NCBI GenBank assembly: GCA_002415845.1
Contig: DIAR01000010.1
Location: 18,108-82,107, forward strand
Length of the DNA stretch: 64,000 bases
Reading direction: 5' to 3'
Source: Candidatus Woesebacteria bacterium UBA5073
Lineage (GTDB): Bacteria > Patescibacteriota > Microgenomatia > UBA8517
Positions 18,901 to 26,933 of the stretch are shown here, in pieces (the stretch's first letter is position 1; every line of letters starts with the position of its first letter). The notes beneath the pieces were generated by a model that was given only the letters and a program-made list of their open reading frames with translations, was not told the origin of the DNA and did no database searches. Made by a program: the position numbers and the translations under genes.

Positions 18901-19520
18901 ATAATTTCTAACTGTTCTGTTTGTGTTGTTTTTTCTTTGTTTTCTTTAATTTCATTTAATAATTCCGGAATTTTTAAAAAGTCTTCTTTAATCTGAAGCA
19001 TGACATCGTTTCTTCTTAAAGCGGCTGCCGGATGATACATTGGCAATACAACAATTTCTTTACCGTTTAATTGTATACGATGAACTTTACCGTGAACAGA
19101 GCTAATCTTTACCCCCGGGATAAACTTGCCCATCGAAAACCGGCCCAAGGTCACAATAATTTTTGGATCAATAACACTAATCATTTCATCGATATACGGT
19201 TTGAAAGCGGCAATCTCGGCATCTTCAGGATCTCTGTTTTCGGGCGGTCTGAAACAAACGACATTGGAAATGAAAACTTCCTTTCTCTCTAATTCAATTG
19301 AATGAAGTAACTTATCTAATAGTATCCCTGCGTTACCGACAAACGGTCGGCCCTTCTGATCTTCCCAGTAGCCTGGGCCTTCACCCAAAAAGAAAACTTT
19401 CGTCTCCGGATTACCTTCACCAAAAACCATACAGGTTGCCGTTTTCCTTAAAGGCAATGTTTTATCCGCAGCCATTTTGGCTCTTAATTTAAGCAGTTGG
19501 TCTTTTTTCGTTGAATTCAT
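18897..19520 (-). CDS. family-4-type uracil-DNA glycosylase without iron-sulfur ligands
   Basis: Family-4 UDGs remove uracil from DNA and normally carry a 4Fe-4S cluster. The 207 residues match the family in FLGEGPGYWED, GRPFVGNAGILLDKLL, ISNVV-FRPPENRDP, IIVTLGRFSM and MYHPAAALR. The four cysteine ligands of the Thermotoga-type enzyme are replaced: Asp19 and Leu22 in place of C-x-x-C, Phe90 where KCRPP has Cys, and Phe106 where AAC has Cys. The only cysteines (30 and 89) are at other positions. Catalytic-loop residues look intact, so a cluster-free active enzyme is plausible. A TAAAAT lies 9 bases upstream of the ATG. It is coupled to rnj by ATGA. Confidence 0.88.
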   Translation of the reverse strand: MNSTKKDQLLKLRAKMAADKTLPLRKTATCMVFGEGNPETKVFFLGEGPGYWEDQKGRPFVGNAGILLDKLLHSIELERKEVFISNVVCFRPPENRDPEDAEIAAFKPYIDEMISVIDPKIIVTLGRFSMGKFIPGVKISSVHGKVHRIQLNGKEIVVLPMYHPAAALRRNDVMLQIKEDFLKIPELLNEIKENKEKTTQTEQLEII

Positions 19521-19532
19521 TAAATAATTATT

Positions 19533-20579
19533 TTACTGGGGAAGGAAAGTTTTAACATTCTCCGGAGTTATTTTAAACGTTTTTCCTTTTCCTTCAACTA
19601 TCATCATCGCCACCTTTCGAACAATGCTATCAATCGTTCTCTCCAGAGTTCTGATACCGGCATCATAACCCAGAGGCCTCACAATATTGGTCCAAACGGT
19701 CTCATCAATCGTTAAAACATCAGGTGTAATTCCGGCCGTTTTAATGGCTTTAGGCAAAACATATTTTTGGCCAATAGTAATTTTTTCGATATCAGAATAA
19801 GAAGGCATCATGATCGGTTCAAGTCTGTCCAGAACGGCCGTTGAGATGTTAGTCGTATTATTGGCCGTGGCGATAAACAAAGCGTTAGAAAGATCAAAAG
19901 GATAATCAATGTAATGGTCAACAAAACTGTGATTTTGTTCCGGATCCAAAAGCTCAACCAACACACCCATGATGGAAGCCCTACCTAAATCAGTTACTCG
20001 GTCAATTTCATCCAGAAGGATTACCGGGTTGGCACTTTGGGTTAATTTTAAGGCTTTGATAATTTTCCCCGGTTCGGCTTCGGAATGCATCCTTGATTGG
20101 CCTCTTAAATCCAATGGATCACCCATTCCGCCGAAAGGAATACGGGCAAACTTGCGGCCCAGGGCTTCGGCAATTGAATAGGCAATGGTTGTTTTACCGG
20201 TACCCACCAGTCCCACAAAACAAAGAATCGGCGCCCGGTAAATATCGGCACTCTCGCCTTTCTCCTGTTTTAATTTCATAACCGAAATATATTCCAGAAT
20301 TCTCTCTTTAATTTCGGATAAACCAAAATGGTGTGTATCCAAAATCTGTCTGGCGTTATTAAGATCAAGGTTGTCCTGGGTTTTGGCACTCCACGGCAGA
20401 GCCGTAATCCAATCAATGTATTTTTCAATCCGGTCAAATTCCGGTAAAAAAGTGGGTGAGTCAGTTAACTTGGTTAATTGGGAAAGTCTCACTAAAACAC
20501 TCTCAGTTAGCTTATCAGGAAGTTTGGCCTTTTTAATAGTTTCGGCCAATATATCAATATCTTTTGCGGCAGTATCCAT
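19533..20579 (-). CDS. Lon-type AAA+ ATPase module without N-terminal and protease domains
   Basis: The 348 residues correspond to the middle of Lon protease. They begin with the Lon linker (EKYIDWITALPWS, ARQILDTHHFGLSEIKERIL), followed by Walker A GLVGTGKTT (about 123-131), Walker B VILLDEID (186-193), a sensor ATANNT and an arginine-finger region VLDRLEPIMMPSY, then the alpha-helical lid. The substrate-binding N domain and the Ser-Lys protease domain are absent, and no remnants lie in the 12 bases to the next gene. The aromatic-hydrophobic pore loop of Lon (Tyr-Val/Ile-Gly-Ala) reads His-Ser-Glu-Ala here. It is probably a remodelling ATPase rather than a protease; the substrate is unknown. 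Confidence 0.85.
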   Translation of the reverse strand: MDTAAKDIDILAETIKKAKLPDKLTESVLVRLSQLTKLTDSPTFLPEFDRIEKYIDWITALPWSAKTQDNLDLNNARQILDTHHFGLSEIKERILEYISVMKLKQEKGESADIYRAPILCFVGLVGTGKTTIAYSIAEALGRKFARIPFGGMGDPLDLRGQSRMHSEAEPGKIIKALKLTQSANPVILLDEIDRVTDLGRASIMGVLVELLDPEQNHSFVDHYIDYPFDLSNALFIATANNTTNISTAVLDRLEPIMMPSYSDIEKITIGQKYVLPKAIKTAGITPDVLTIDETVWTNIVRPLGYDAGIRTLERTIDSIVRKVAMMIVEGKGKTFKITPENVKTFLPQ

Positions 20580-20606
20580 AACAACTTAACTTTAACACTT
20601 TTGGGC

Positions 20607-22892
20607 TTATCTTGAGAAGTCTTTCTTCTTGTCGTCTAAAAATCGGCTCGTCGGGAAATGAGGACCAGACGATCTTCGATTATCACTTCCAAATCTTCGC
20701 TCGCCTCCGCCCCTGTCATATCTTCTGGGAGCACTTCCTCCTCGGCCAAAACTTTGACCGGGACGTTCATAATGTCTTTCTCCGCCACCGAAACCTCCAC
20801 CTTGTTTTTTCTCTTTGTCGTGTGCCGGATCCATCAGCATGGAAAGATTAATTCTGCCCAAATCGTCGATTTCCTTAACCCTAACTTGAACTTTGTCCCC
20901 GATTTGCACAACTTCGTTCGGATCTTTGACAAAATCTTCCTTCATGTCGGAAACATGAACCAAACCGTCTTTCCCTGGAAGGATTTCGACAAAGGCACCA
21001 AAAGGCTGAATTCTTTTAACTTCGCCCTCATAAATTTCTCCGGCGACAACTTCTTTAATCAAGCCTTCAACCATAGCAACGGCTTTATCAACCGAATCGC
21101 TATCCATTCCGGAGATGTTGGCGCTGCCGTCATCTTCAACTTCAACCTGGGCTCCTGATTCGGCAATAATCTTTTTAATCATCTTGCCACCCGGACCAAT
21201 AACTTCACCGATTTTTTCAACCGGGATCTTAACCACTTTAATCTTCGGGGCAAAGTTGGAAATCTTGGTTCTTGGTTCACCTAAGGTTTCGAGCATGAAC
21301 TTTAAAATGGTTTCTCGGGCAACTTTTGCCTGACTAATAGCATCTTTCAAAATAGCCGGCGTTAGGTTTAAAGTTTTTACATCCAACTGCATGGCCGTGA
21401 CACCTTTTTTGGTACCGGTAACTTTAAAGTCCATGTCACCCAAATGATCTTCCATACCGATAATATCGGAAAGGACAGCATACTTTTTCGGTGTGTCGAT
21501 AATCAAACCCATGGCAATTCCGGAAACCGGTGAGGTTATAGGAACTCCCGCATCCATTAAAGAAAGGGTTGAACCGCAGGTCGAAGCCATTGAGGTTGAA
21601 CCGTTGGAACTCATAACTTCAGAAACTACCCTAATCGTATAGGGGAATTTATCGGAAGTTGGAATAACCGGCTCCAAAGCACGTTCAGCCAAGGCACCAT
21701 GTCCAATTTCTCGTCTTGAAGGCGATCCGACTCTGCCCGCTTCACCGGAGGAAAAAGGCGGCATGGCATAGTGATGAATATATCTTTTTGATTCTTCGCC
21801 TTCGGCCGATTCAATCAACTGTTCCATGGCCGGCGTACCCAAGGTGGTAATGGTTAAAACTTGAGTCTGACCTCTTTGAAAAATAGCACTACCGTGAGTT
21901 CTGGGTAAAATTCCAACCTGACCGAAAAGTTTTCTGATTTCGGTGTGTTTTCTGCCATCCGGTCTTTTTCCGGCCAAAATAAGTTCCCTAACCCGATCCC
22001 GCATAATGGCATCAAAGGCACCGACAACCACTTCAGGTTTTGTCTCTTCCAACTCTTCAATTAAAGCTTTTTTGGCTTCGTTGTATTCAACCTGTTCACC
22101 CTCATGACCGGCCCAGTCTTTAATTAAATCGTCTAATTTTTCTCCAATCAACTTTTTAACTTTTGACTTTAGCTCGGTGGTTATTTCCTCTGCAGGCAAG
22201 ACTTCCTTTTTCTTGCCAACTTCAGCAGCAAAATCATTGATAAACTTTAAAACTTTATCAGCTTCCTTCTTGGCAAATTCAATACCACCCAAAATATCCT
22301 TTTCCGGGACTTCATTGGCACCGGCTTCAATCATGACGACGGCTTTATCGGTTGCAGAAACAACCAAATCCATATCGGAGAAAGCCATTTCCGAAACTAC
22401 AGGATTAACAAAATAGGTTCCTTCTTTAAGACCGACTCTTAAAGTGGCTGTCGGACCCATCCAAGGAATATTCGAAACGGAAAGGGCGGCCGAAGCTGCA
22501 ATGGCTGAGAGAATCATCGGATCATTTTCAATATCAACCGATAAAACGGTGATAATGACCTGAACTTCTTTTTTGTAAGTTGAAGGGAAAAGGGGTCTAA
22601 TCGTTCGATCAATGAGTCTAGCCGATAAAATCTCGTCATCGGAAGGTCGGCCTTCTCTTTTAACCCAGCGGCTGCCTTTAATACGACCTCCCGCATAGAG
22701 TTTTTCCATGTAATCAACGGTTAAAGGAAAGTAACCCAAATCAACTTTCAGAGGAGCTCCAACAACCGTAGCCAAGACAACGGTTTCACCATATCGAGCC
22801 AAAACGGCACCTGAGGCTTGTTCAGCTAATAGTCCTGTGGAGAGGGTTAATTTTCTGCCCCCTAATTCAATTTCTTTTTCGATTTTTTTCAT
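20607..22892 (-). CDS. pnp: polyribonucleotide nucleotidyltransferase (PNPase)
   Basis: PNPase degrades RNA 3'-5' using phosphate. The 761 residues contain two RNase-PH-like domains (first with GGRIKGSRWVKREGRPSDDE, second with DGRKHTEIR, GSAIFQRGQTQVLT, SSGEAGRVGSPSRREIGHG and MDFKVTGTKKGVTAMQLDVK). A KH domain follows (VIGPGGKMIKKI, about 560), then an S1 domain (GEVKRIQPFGAFVEI, about 620). The tail is Gly/Arg-rich, a feature seen in other RNA-binding proteins. It starts 9 bases after rpsO, the common rpsO-pnp pairing. With rnj it forms a small RNA-decay group. Confidence 0.97.
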   Translation of the reverse strand: MKKIEKEIELGGRKLTLSTGLLAEQASGAVLARYGETVVLATVVGAPLKVDLGYFPLTVDYMEKLYAGGRIKGSRWVKREGRPSDDEILSARLIDRTIRPLFPSTYKKEVQVIITVLSVDIENDPMILSAIAASAALSVSNIPWMGPTATLRVGLKEGTYFVNPVVSEMAFSDMDLVVSATDKAVVMIEAGANEVPEKDILGGIEFAKKEADKVLKFINDFAAEVGKKKEVLPAEEITTELKSKVKKLIGEKLDDLIKDWAGHEGEQVEYNEAKKALIEELEETKPEVVVGAFDAIMRDRVRELILAGKRPDGRKHTEIRKLFGQVGILPRTHGSAIFQRGQTQVLTITTLGTPAMEQLIESAEGEESKRYIHHYAMPPFSSGEAGRVGSPSRREIGHGALAERALEPVIPTSDKFPYTIRVVSEVMSSNGSTSMASTCGSTLSLMDAGVPITSPVSGIAMGLIIDTPKKYAVLSDIIGMEDHLGDMDFKVTGTKKGVTAMQLDVKTLNLTPAILKDAISQAKVARETILKFMLETLGEPRTKISNFAPKIKVVKIPVEKIGEVIGPGGKMIKKIIAESGAQVEVEDDGSANISGMDSDSVDKAVAMVEGLIKEVVAGEIYEGEVKRIQPFGAFVEILPGKDGLVHVSDMKEDFVKDPNEVVQIGDKVQVRVKEIDDLGRINLSMLMDPAHDKEKKQGGGFGGGERHYERPGQSFGRGGSAPRRYDRGGGERRFGSDNRRSSGPHFPTSRFLDDKKKDFSR

Positions 22893-22901
22893 CTAAAACT
22901 T

Positions 22902-23171
22902 TTATTTTTCTAATTTCAAATCTTTAATGAGGTTCTTGTAGCGGTCCTCATCACGCTTTCGAAGATAACTTAACAGTCTTCTTCTTTTGGCTACCATACT
23001 CAAAAGTCCTCTTCTTGAATGAACATCTTTGGAGTGTTCTTTTAAGTGAGCAATGAGTTTGTCAATCTGGGCTGAAAGAAGGGCGATTTGTACTTCCGGA
23101 GAACCGGTGTCGCCTCTTTCCCGCGCATACTTTTTTATTAAGCCGATTTTTTCGTCACCTTTAAGTGCCAT
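22902..23171 (-). CDS. rpsO: 30S ribosomal protein S15
   Basis: S15 binds the central-domain junction of 16S rRNA. The 89-residue protein has the normal length and the family core [39 protein letters not shown] and [16 protein letters not shown]. It is followed by pnp after 9 bases. It has its own promoter and a foldable leader of about 60 bases, so self-regulation by S15 is possible. Confidence 0.98.
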   Translation of the reverse strand: MALKGDEKIGLIKKYARERGDTGSPEVQIALLSAQIDKLIAHLKEHSKDVHSRRGLLSMVAKRRRLLSYLRKRDEDRYKNLIKDLKLEK

Positions 23172-23231
23172 AGCGTCATGTTTGACAAAGTAGATCTTTA
23201 AAAGGTTAAAGGATAAACCTTGTCGACATCA
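23172..23231 (-). promoter_or_regulatory. rpsO 5' leader with alternative pairings
   Basis: In the transcript AAGGUU (plus-strand 23216-23221) pairs with AACCUU (23202-23207) across an 8-base loop. GACAA (23220-23224) can instead pair with UUGUC (23184-23188), partly using the same bases. Mutually exclusive or pseudoknot-like pairings just before rpsO are reminiscent of S15 autoregulatory leaders in other bacteria. Confidence 0.4.
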
Positions 23232-23237
23232 GGGTGT

Positions 23238-23266
23238 ATTCTAACATACCAAAACGGGAATTACAA
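23238..23266 (-). promoter_or_regulatory. rpsO promoter
   Basis: On the minus strand TTGTAA (23261-23266) and TAGAAT (23238-23243) are 17 bases apart, and the -10 is preceded by TGT, an extended -10. Transcription would start near 23231. Confidence 0.65.
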
Positions 23267-23274
23267 AAGGCAAT

Positions 23275-24174
23275 TTAACTGACTGAGGTTCCCTTATAAA
23301 TCTTGGGCTCCAGCCAATCCTTCGGAGCCGGCTTTGCATCTTCGGGTTCTTCCTGAATTGGTGCAGCCTGGCTAAAAACCGGCTGTTCAGGAACCGTTTT
23401 TTCAAAAACAGGTTTTTCACCGGGAATTGAACCCATCGGATAATTATCCCGGGAAATTCTTTCCGACAAAACTCTTCGCCCCCCGGCTTTCATTAAGTTG
23501 GCCATAGCAACAAAGGTTTCGGCCGTCACTTCAAAGCTTTTCAAGCCCCGGCTGCCCTCTTCAATTCCGGCAATCAGGTTGGTCGCAATATCCGCTCCCA
23601 GATCAAAATTACCTTCAAAGATAAGGGCTGAGACAATCTCAGAAACCGACGCGGCGGGCCTGGCAAAAGAAAGAACATTTTCATTTCCGGTTAAAGCCAG
23701 GGCTTTCGTTCCAATATGTAAAATTTTGGCATCAGCCAAATCTTTACCAAGAATCGGAAAGTGGGAAGAATTGGCTCCACCAACCAAAATAATCGTATCG
23801 GCCGAAATACCCGAATAGGAAATATCGACCTGGTCTTTGGTTGGAGCCATAAAACCGCTTTTCGGAACAACCGTTAACTTAAACTCACCGTTCTCAATAT
23901 CATAGCTGACCTTCTCAATATCGGCCGCTTTATAGCCGGCAAATTTCATGGTCATGTTTTTATTTCCCAAATCCTGGGTAATCTTATCAACCCCAACCAG
24001 GCGGTGAAACTCAACCAGCATGTCAGCCGGACAGGAAATGCTTGTTTCTTTTTTGGTTGAAAGGGAAAGATAAAGTCCCAACGCAGCCGCCACTTGGTCA
24101 AAATAAGGCTTGGTTGGGAGCATAACAAGAACAGAGTTGGAGGCATTTATGATCTGCGAGAATGAATTTTCCAT
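23275..24174 (-). CDS. degenerate DHH-family (NrnA-like) protein
   Basis: The 299 residues keep the overall NrnA/DHH layout: an N-terminal segment PYFDQVAAALGLYLSL where active enzymes have H-x-x-PDGDAIGSALAL, a middle ADTIILVGGANSSHFP, and the GIEEGSRGLKSFEVTAETF region typical of these phosphoesterases (normally GI-x-DTG-x-F). The metal-binding Asp/His residues, including the DHH triplet, are missing, so phosphoesterase activity is unlikely. A Pro/Glu-rich tail follows. It is the third gene of nusA-infB-x, the position where rbfA/nrnA often occur, which suggests a ribosome- or RNA-related binding role. No stop or frameshift is present. Confidence 0.65.
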   Translation of the reverse strand: MENSFSQIINASNSVLVMLPTKPYFDQVAAALGLYLSLSTKKETSISCPADMLVEFHRLVGVDKITQDLGNKNMTMKFAGYKAADIEKVSYDIENGEFKLTVVPKSGFMAPTKDQVDISYSGISADTIILVGGANSSHFPILGKDLADAKILHIGTKALALTGNENVLSFARPAASVSEIVSALIFEGNFDLGADIATNLIAGIEEGSRGLKSFEVTAETFVAMANLMKAGGRRVLSERISRDNYPMGSIPGEKPVFEKTVPEQPVFSQAAPIQEEPEDAKPAPKDWLEPKIYKGTSVS

Positions 24175-24182
24175 GATTTGTC

Positions 24183-25583
24183 TTAGGCGACCGATACTAA
24201 CATATCGCCTTTAGCAAAATCAAGCTGGGGCTCAATTAAGACCCCAAATTCCTCACCCTGGGAAACTTCGGACACTTCCTGTTTTTGTTTTTTGAGGGAG
24301 ATCGCTCTGACTTTTCCGATTTCTTTCTCATCGCGCATTAATAAGAGTTTGGTATTTTTGCTGATTTTCCCGCTCAAAATCTTACAGCCGGCAATTTTTT
24401 TGTTGTTGAAGGGGAAAATGGCCACAATTTCAGCCTTCCCCAAGATAACCGTTTTACCTTTTTGAACCAAAGCTTCCAATGCCTCAAAAAGTTCATAAAT
24501 AATATCAAAGCTCTTAATGGTTACGCCTTCGGCTTCGGCCAATTTTGAAACGCCGGATGAAGCTTTGGCCTCAAAAGCAAAAATTAAACCGCCCGAGGAT
24601 TTAGCCATTAAAACATCCGATTCATAAATATCACCGACGCTGGCTTCAACCACAATTGCACCGGCAGGAAGATTATTTAAAACCGCTTCCAAGGCCCCTT
24701 TATTTTCAGCTTTGATAACCACGCCAACTTCTTCTTTGCCAACCTTAATTCGGTTTTGTTTCTCCTCTTTTTTAGCAAAGGCCGTTTCTGAAGATGCGAT
24801 TCTCGAACCAACCTCGGGTAGAATTTCAAAACCCAGAACTTGTCCGGCAAAACCGGGAAGAATTTCTTTAGCCCCGCCCTTTTCAGTTAAAATTCCCCTC
24901 ACCTTAAAACTGCCCGCATCGGAAAAGAGGCTATCGCCGACCTTGACACTGCCGTTTCGAACAATAACACTGGCCGAAATTCCCCTTTGGTCTTTAACAC
25001 TTTCAATAACCAAAGCTTCCAGCGCATCTTCCTTATTGGCTTTAATCTCGTTAACATCAGCCACTAAGGAGATTAATTCCAAGAGTTCTTCAATCCCTTT
25101 CCCGGTTTTAGCCGAAACACCTAAATAAGGCGTGTCACCACCCCGGCCTTCAAACAAAACATTTTCTTTCTCAAGTTGTCCTAAAACCGATTCGATGTTG
25201 GTCGACGGCAAATCGATTTTAGTTAAAGCAACAATAAAAGGAATTTCGGCTTCTCTTATAAAGGACAGGGCTTCTTTAGTTTGCGGCATCACTCCATCCC
25301 CGGCAGCTACAACCAAAATAGCAATATCGGCCACCTTGGCCCCACGTGATCTCATCTTGGAAAAAGCAGCATGACCGGGAGTATCAATAAAGGTAATCAT
25401 CTTTCCCTCTTTGGTTTTGACTTCCGAAGCTCCGATTTTTTGGGTAATGCCACCTTTTTCTTTTAAGGCCACGCGGGTTTTCCGGATGGTATCCAAAAGA
25501 GTGGTTTTGCCATGATCAACATGTCCGAGGATGGTGACAATCGGCGGACGAACAGAACTACTGGTTTTTTTATCTTTTTCCAT
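24183..25583 (-). CDS. infB: translation initiation factor IF-2, short form
   Basis: IF-2 is a GTPase that delivers initiator tRNA and joins the ribosomal subunits. The 466 residues begin almost directly at the G domain, with G1 GHVDHGKTT (20-28), the G3 DTPGHAAF and G4 TKID. Domain II and the C-terminal tRNA-binding C2 domain (EEFGVLIEPQLDFAKGDMLV) follow. The long N-terminal region of E. coli IF-2 (890 residues) is absent. It lies 80 bases downstream of nusA and 8 bases before the DHH-like gene. Its ATG is preceded by an A/T-rich stretch with no Shine-Dalgarno. Confidence 0.97.
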   Translation of the reverse strand: MEKDKKTSSSVRPPIVTILGHVDHGKTTLLDTIRKTRVALKEKGGITQKIGASEVKTKEGKMITFIDTPGHAAFSKMRSRGAKVADIAILVVAAGDGVMPQTKEALSFIREAEIPFIVALTKIDLPSTNIESVLGQLEKENVLFEGRGGDTPYLGVSAKTGKGIEELLELISLVADVNEIKANKEDALEALVIESVKDQRGISASVIVRNGSVKVGDSLFSDAGSFKVRGILTEKGGAKEILPGFAGQVLGFEILPEVGSRIASSETAFAKKEEKQNRIKVGKEEVGVVIKAENKGALEAVLNNLPAGAIVVEASVGDIYESDVLMAKSSGGLIFAFEAKASSGVSKLAEAEGVTIKSFDIIYELFEALEALVQKGKTVILGKAEIVAIFPFNNKKIAGCKILSGKISKNTKLLLMRDEKEIGKVRAISLKKQKQEVSEVSQGEEFGVLIEPQLDFAKGDMLVSVA

Positions 25584-25663
25584 ATTATTTTTAAACTTAT
25601 CTGAAGAAACAGAAGGTTAATTAACGAAAACTAAAGAATCTTTTTAAAGAAACATTAAGTTTT

Positions 25664-26830
25664 TCATTTGGCTTCGTCGGTTTTAACTTCTTCCGTAACC
25701 TCAGGAACTATCTCTTCCTGTTTTTCTTCTTTTTCCTTAACTTCTTCTTTCACTTCTTTTTTAGCCTTTTTGGCTTTTGGTTCTTTCTTGACCTTTTCTT
25801 CTTTCACTTCTTCTTTTTCCTCAGTTTCCTTTTTGACTTTCTTGACGCCTTTAACGGGGAGGGCTTCAACTTCAATTCTCCAGCCGGTTAATTTGGCAGC
25901 CAACCTGACGTTTTGTCCGTCTTTACCGATAGCCATCGACAATTGGTCTTCAGGAGCCTTAACTTTGGCAATCATATTTTCTTTGTCCAGGGTAACGACC
26001 AAATTTTCGGCCGGGGAAAGGGCACCGGCAATCAATTCTTTGACATCTTCGGAGTATGGAATCAAATCAACTCTTTCGCCACCCAATTCGTTGGTGACGG
26101 CCTGAACTCGAACGCCTTTTTGGCCGACACAGCTGCCGACCGGATCAACCCCGGACTGGGTTGAGGTAACGGCAATTTTGGTTCTGATGCCTGCTTCTCT
26201 GGCAATAGTCTTAATAGAAACGCTACCCGAAGCAATTTCCGGTACTTCTCTGGCAAACAGTTTTTCAACGAAGAGTGGATCGGCTCTTGAAAGAATCAAC
26301 TCTTTCCCTTTAAGGGTTTCTTCAATCGCTTTCAAAAGAAAAGTTTGCCTTTGGTTGGCGGTTAGTCTTTCATTGGGAATTCGTTCTTCGGCCGGCATGA
26401 TGGCTTCGGTTCGACCGATATCAACGCGAACGTTGGGGCCATCAAATCTCAAGATCATTCCGGAAATTAAGCTTCCAATCCGATCGGAAAAGTCGGCCAT
26501 AATGGCACCTTTTTCGGCTTCTCTGATTTTTTGGTGAATAACCTGCTTGGCGGTCTGGGCGGCAATGCGTCCAAAACCTGGAGGTGTCACATCTTTCTTG
26601 GCTTCTGGCTTCTCAAGTGGCCAGGCAAAAACTTTGGCTTCACCGTTGATGGGGTTTATCTCAACGTCAAAATCCATTTCTTCCGTTTCCTCACCCCGTT
26701 CTTTGGCGTCTCTTCGGTAAGCTGCAATAATCGCTTGCTTAATCGTGTCGATAATCACGTTAGCATCAAGACCCCGCTCGGTCGCGATGGCCTTTAAAGC
26801 TTGAGCAAATTCTGTTCTTGGCGTTTGCAT
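25664..26830 (-). CDS. nusA: transcription termination/antitermination factor NusA
   Basis: NusA binds RNA polymerase and nascent RNA and stimulates pausing and intrinsic termination. The product has the N-terminal polymerase-binding domain, S1 (GSLISGMILRFDGPNVRVDIG), then KH domains (VDPVGSCVGQKGVRVQAV and SMAIGKDGQNVRLAAKLTGW), and ends in a Lys/Glu-rich tail. I start it at the ATG at 26828-26830 (MQTPRTEF, 388 residues), where NusA homology begins. An in-frame start 48 bases upstream would translate a terminator hairpin and its U-tract. The gene heads the nusA-infB unit and has a terminator-bearing leader. Confidence 0.95.
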   Translation of the reverse strand: MQTPRTEFAQALKAIATERGLDANVIIDTIKQAIIAAYRRDAKERGEETEEMDFDVEINPINGEAKVFAWPLEKPEAKKDVTPPGFGRIAAQTAKQVIHQKIREAEKGAIMADFSDRIGSLISGMILRFDGPNVRVDIGRTEAIMPAEERIPNERLTANQRQTFLLKAIEETLKGKELILSRADPLFVEKLFAREVPEIASGSVSIKTIAREAGIRTKIAVTSTQSGVDPVGSCVGQKGVRVQAVTNELGGERVDLIPYSEDVKELIAGALSPAENLVVTLDKENMIAKVKAPEDQLSMAIGKDGQNVRLAAKLTGWRIEVEALPVKGVKKVKKETEEKEEVKEEKVKKEPKAKKAKKEVKEEVKEKEEKQEEIVPEVTEEVKTDEAK

Positions 26831-26842
26831 GTTTATATTTTT

Positions 26843-26871
26843 AAAAAAAAGGGTGGGACTTTCTTCCCACC
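26843..26871 (-). terminator. intrinsic terminator in the nusA leader
   Basis: In the minus-strand RNA GGUGGGA (26865-26871) pairs with UCCCACC (26852-26858) around an AGAAAG loop, followed by C and eight U (26843-26850). It lies only 12 bases before the nusA ATG. It can end read-through from dnaJ, but because the best nusA promoter is upstream of it, it may also act as an attenuator. Confidence 0.85.
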
Positions 26872-26900
26872 ACCCCACAAACCTAAATAATCTAACGCTT

Positions 26901-26929
26901 AGTTTACCTTAGAAGGAAAAAGAAGTCAA
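26901..26929 (-). promoter_or_regulatory. putative nusA promoter upstream of the terminator
   Basis: TTGACT (26924-26929) and TAAACT (26901-26906) on the minus strand are 17 bases apart. The start would be near 26894, which places the terminator hairpin inside the nusA leader. The -10 is a 4/6 match. Confidence 0.5.
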
Positions 26930-26933
26930 ACCT

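Noticed and set aside
19533..20579. Calling the Lon-like gene a pseudogene
   Set aside because: Although both flanking Lon domains are missing, the AAA+ motifs are intact, the frame is clean and the gene boundaries are tight, which fits a stable reduced protein better than decay.
26831..26878. Upstream in-frame ATG that would extend NusA by 16 residues
   Set aside because: The extension is encoded by the terminator hairpin and its U-tract and has no similarity to NusA, whose homology begins at the ATG at 26830.
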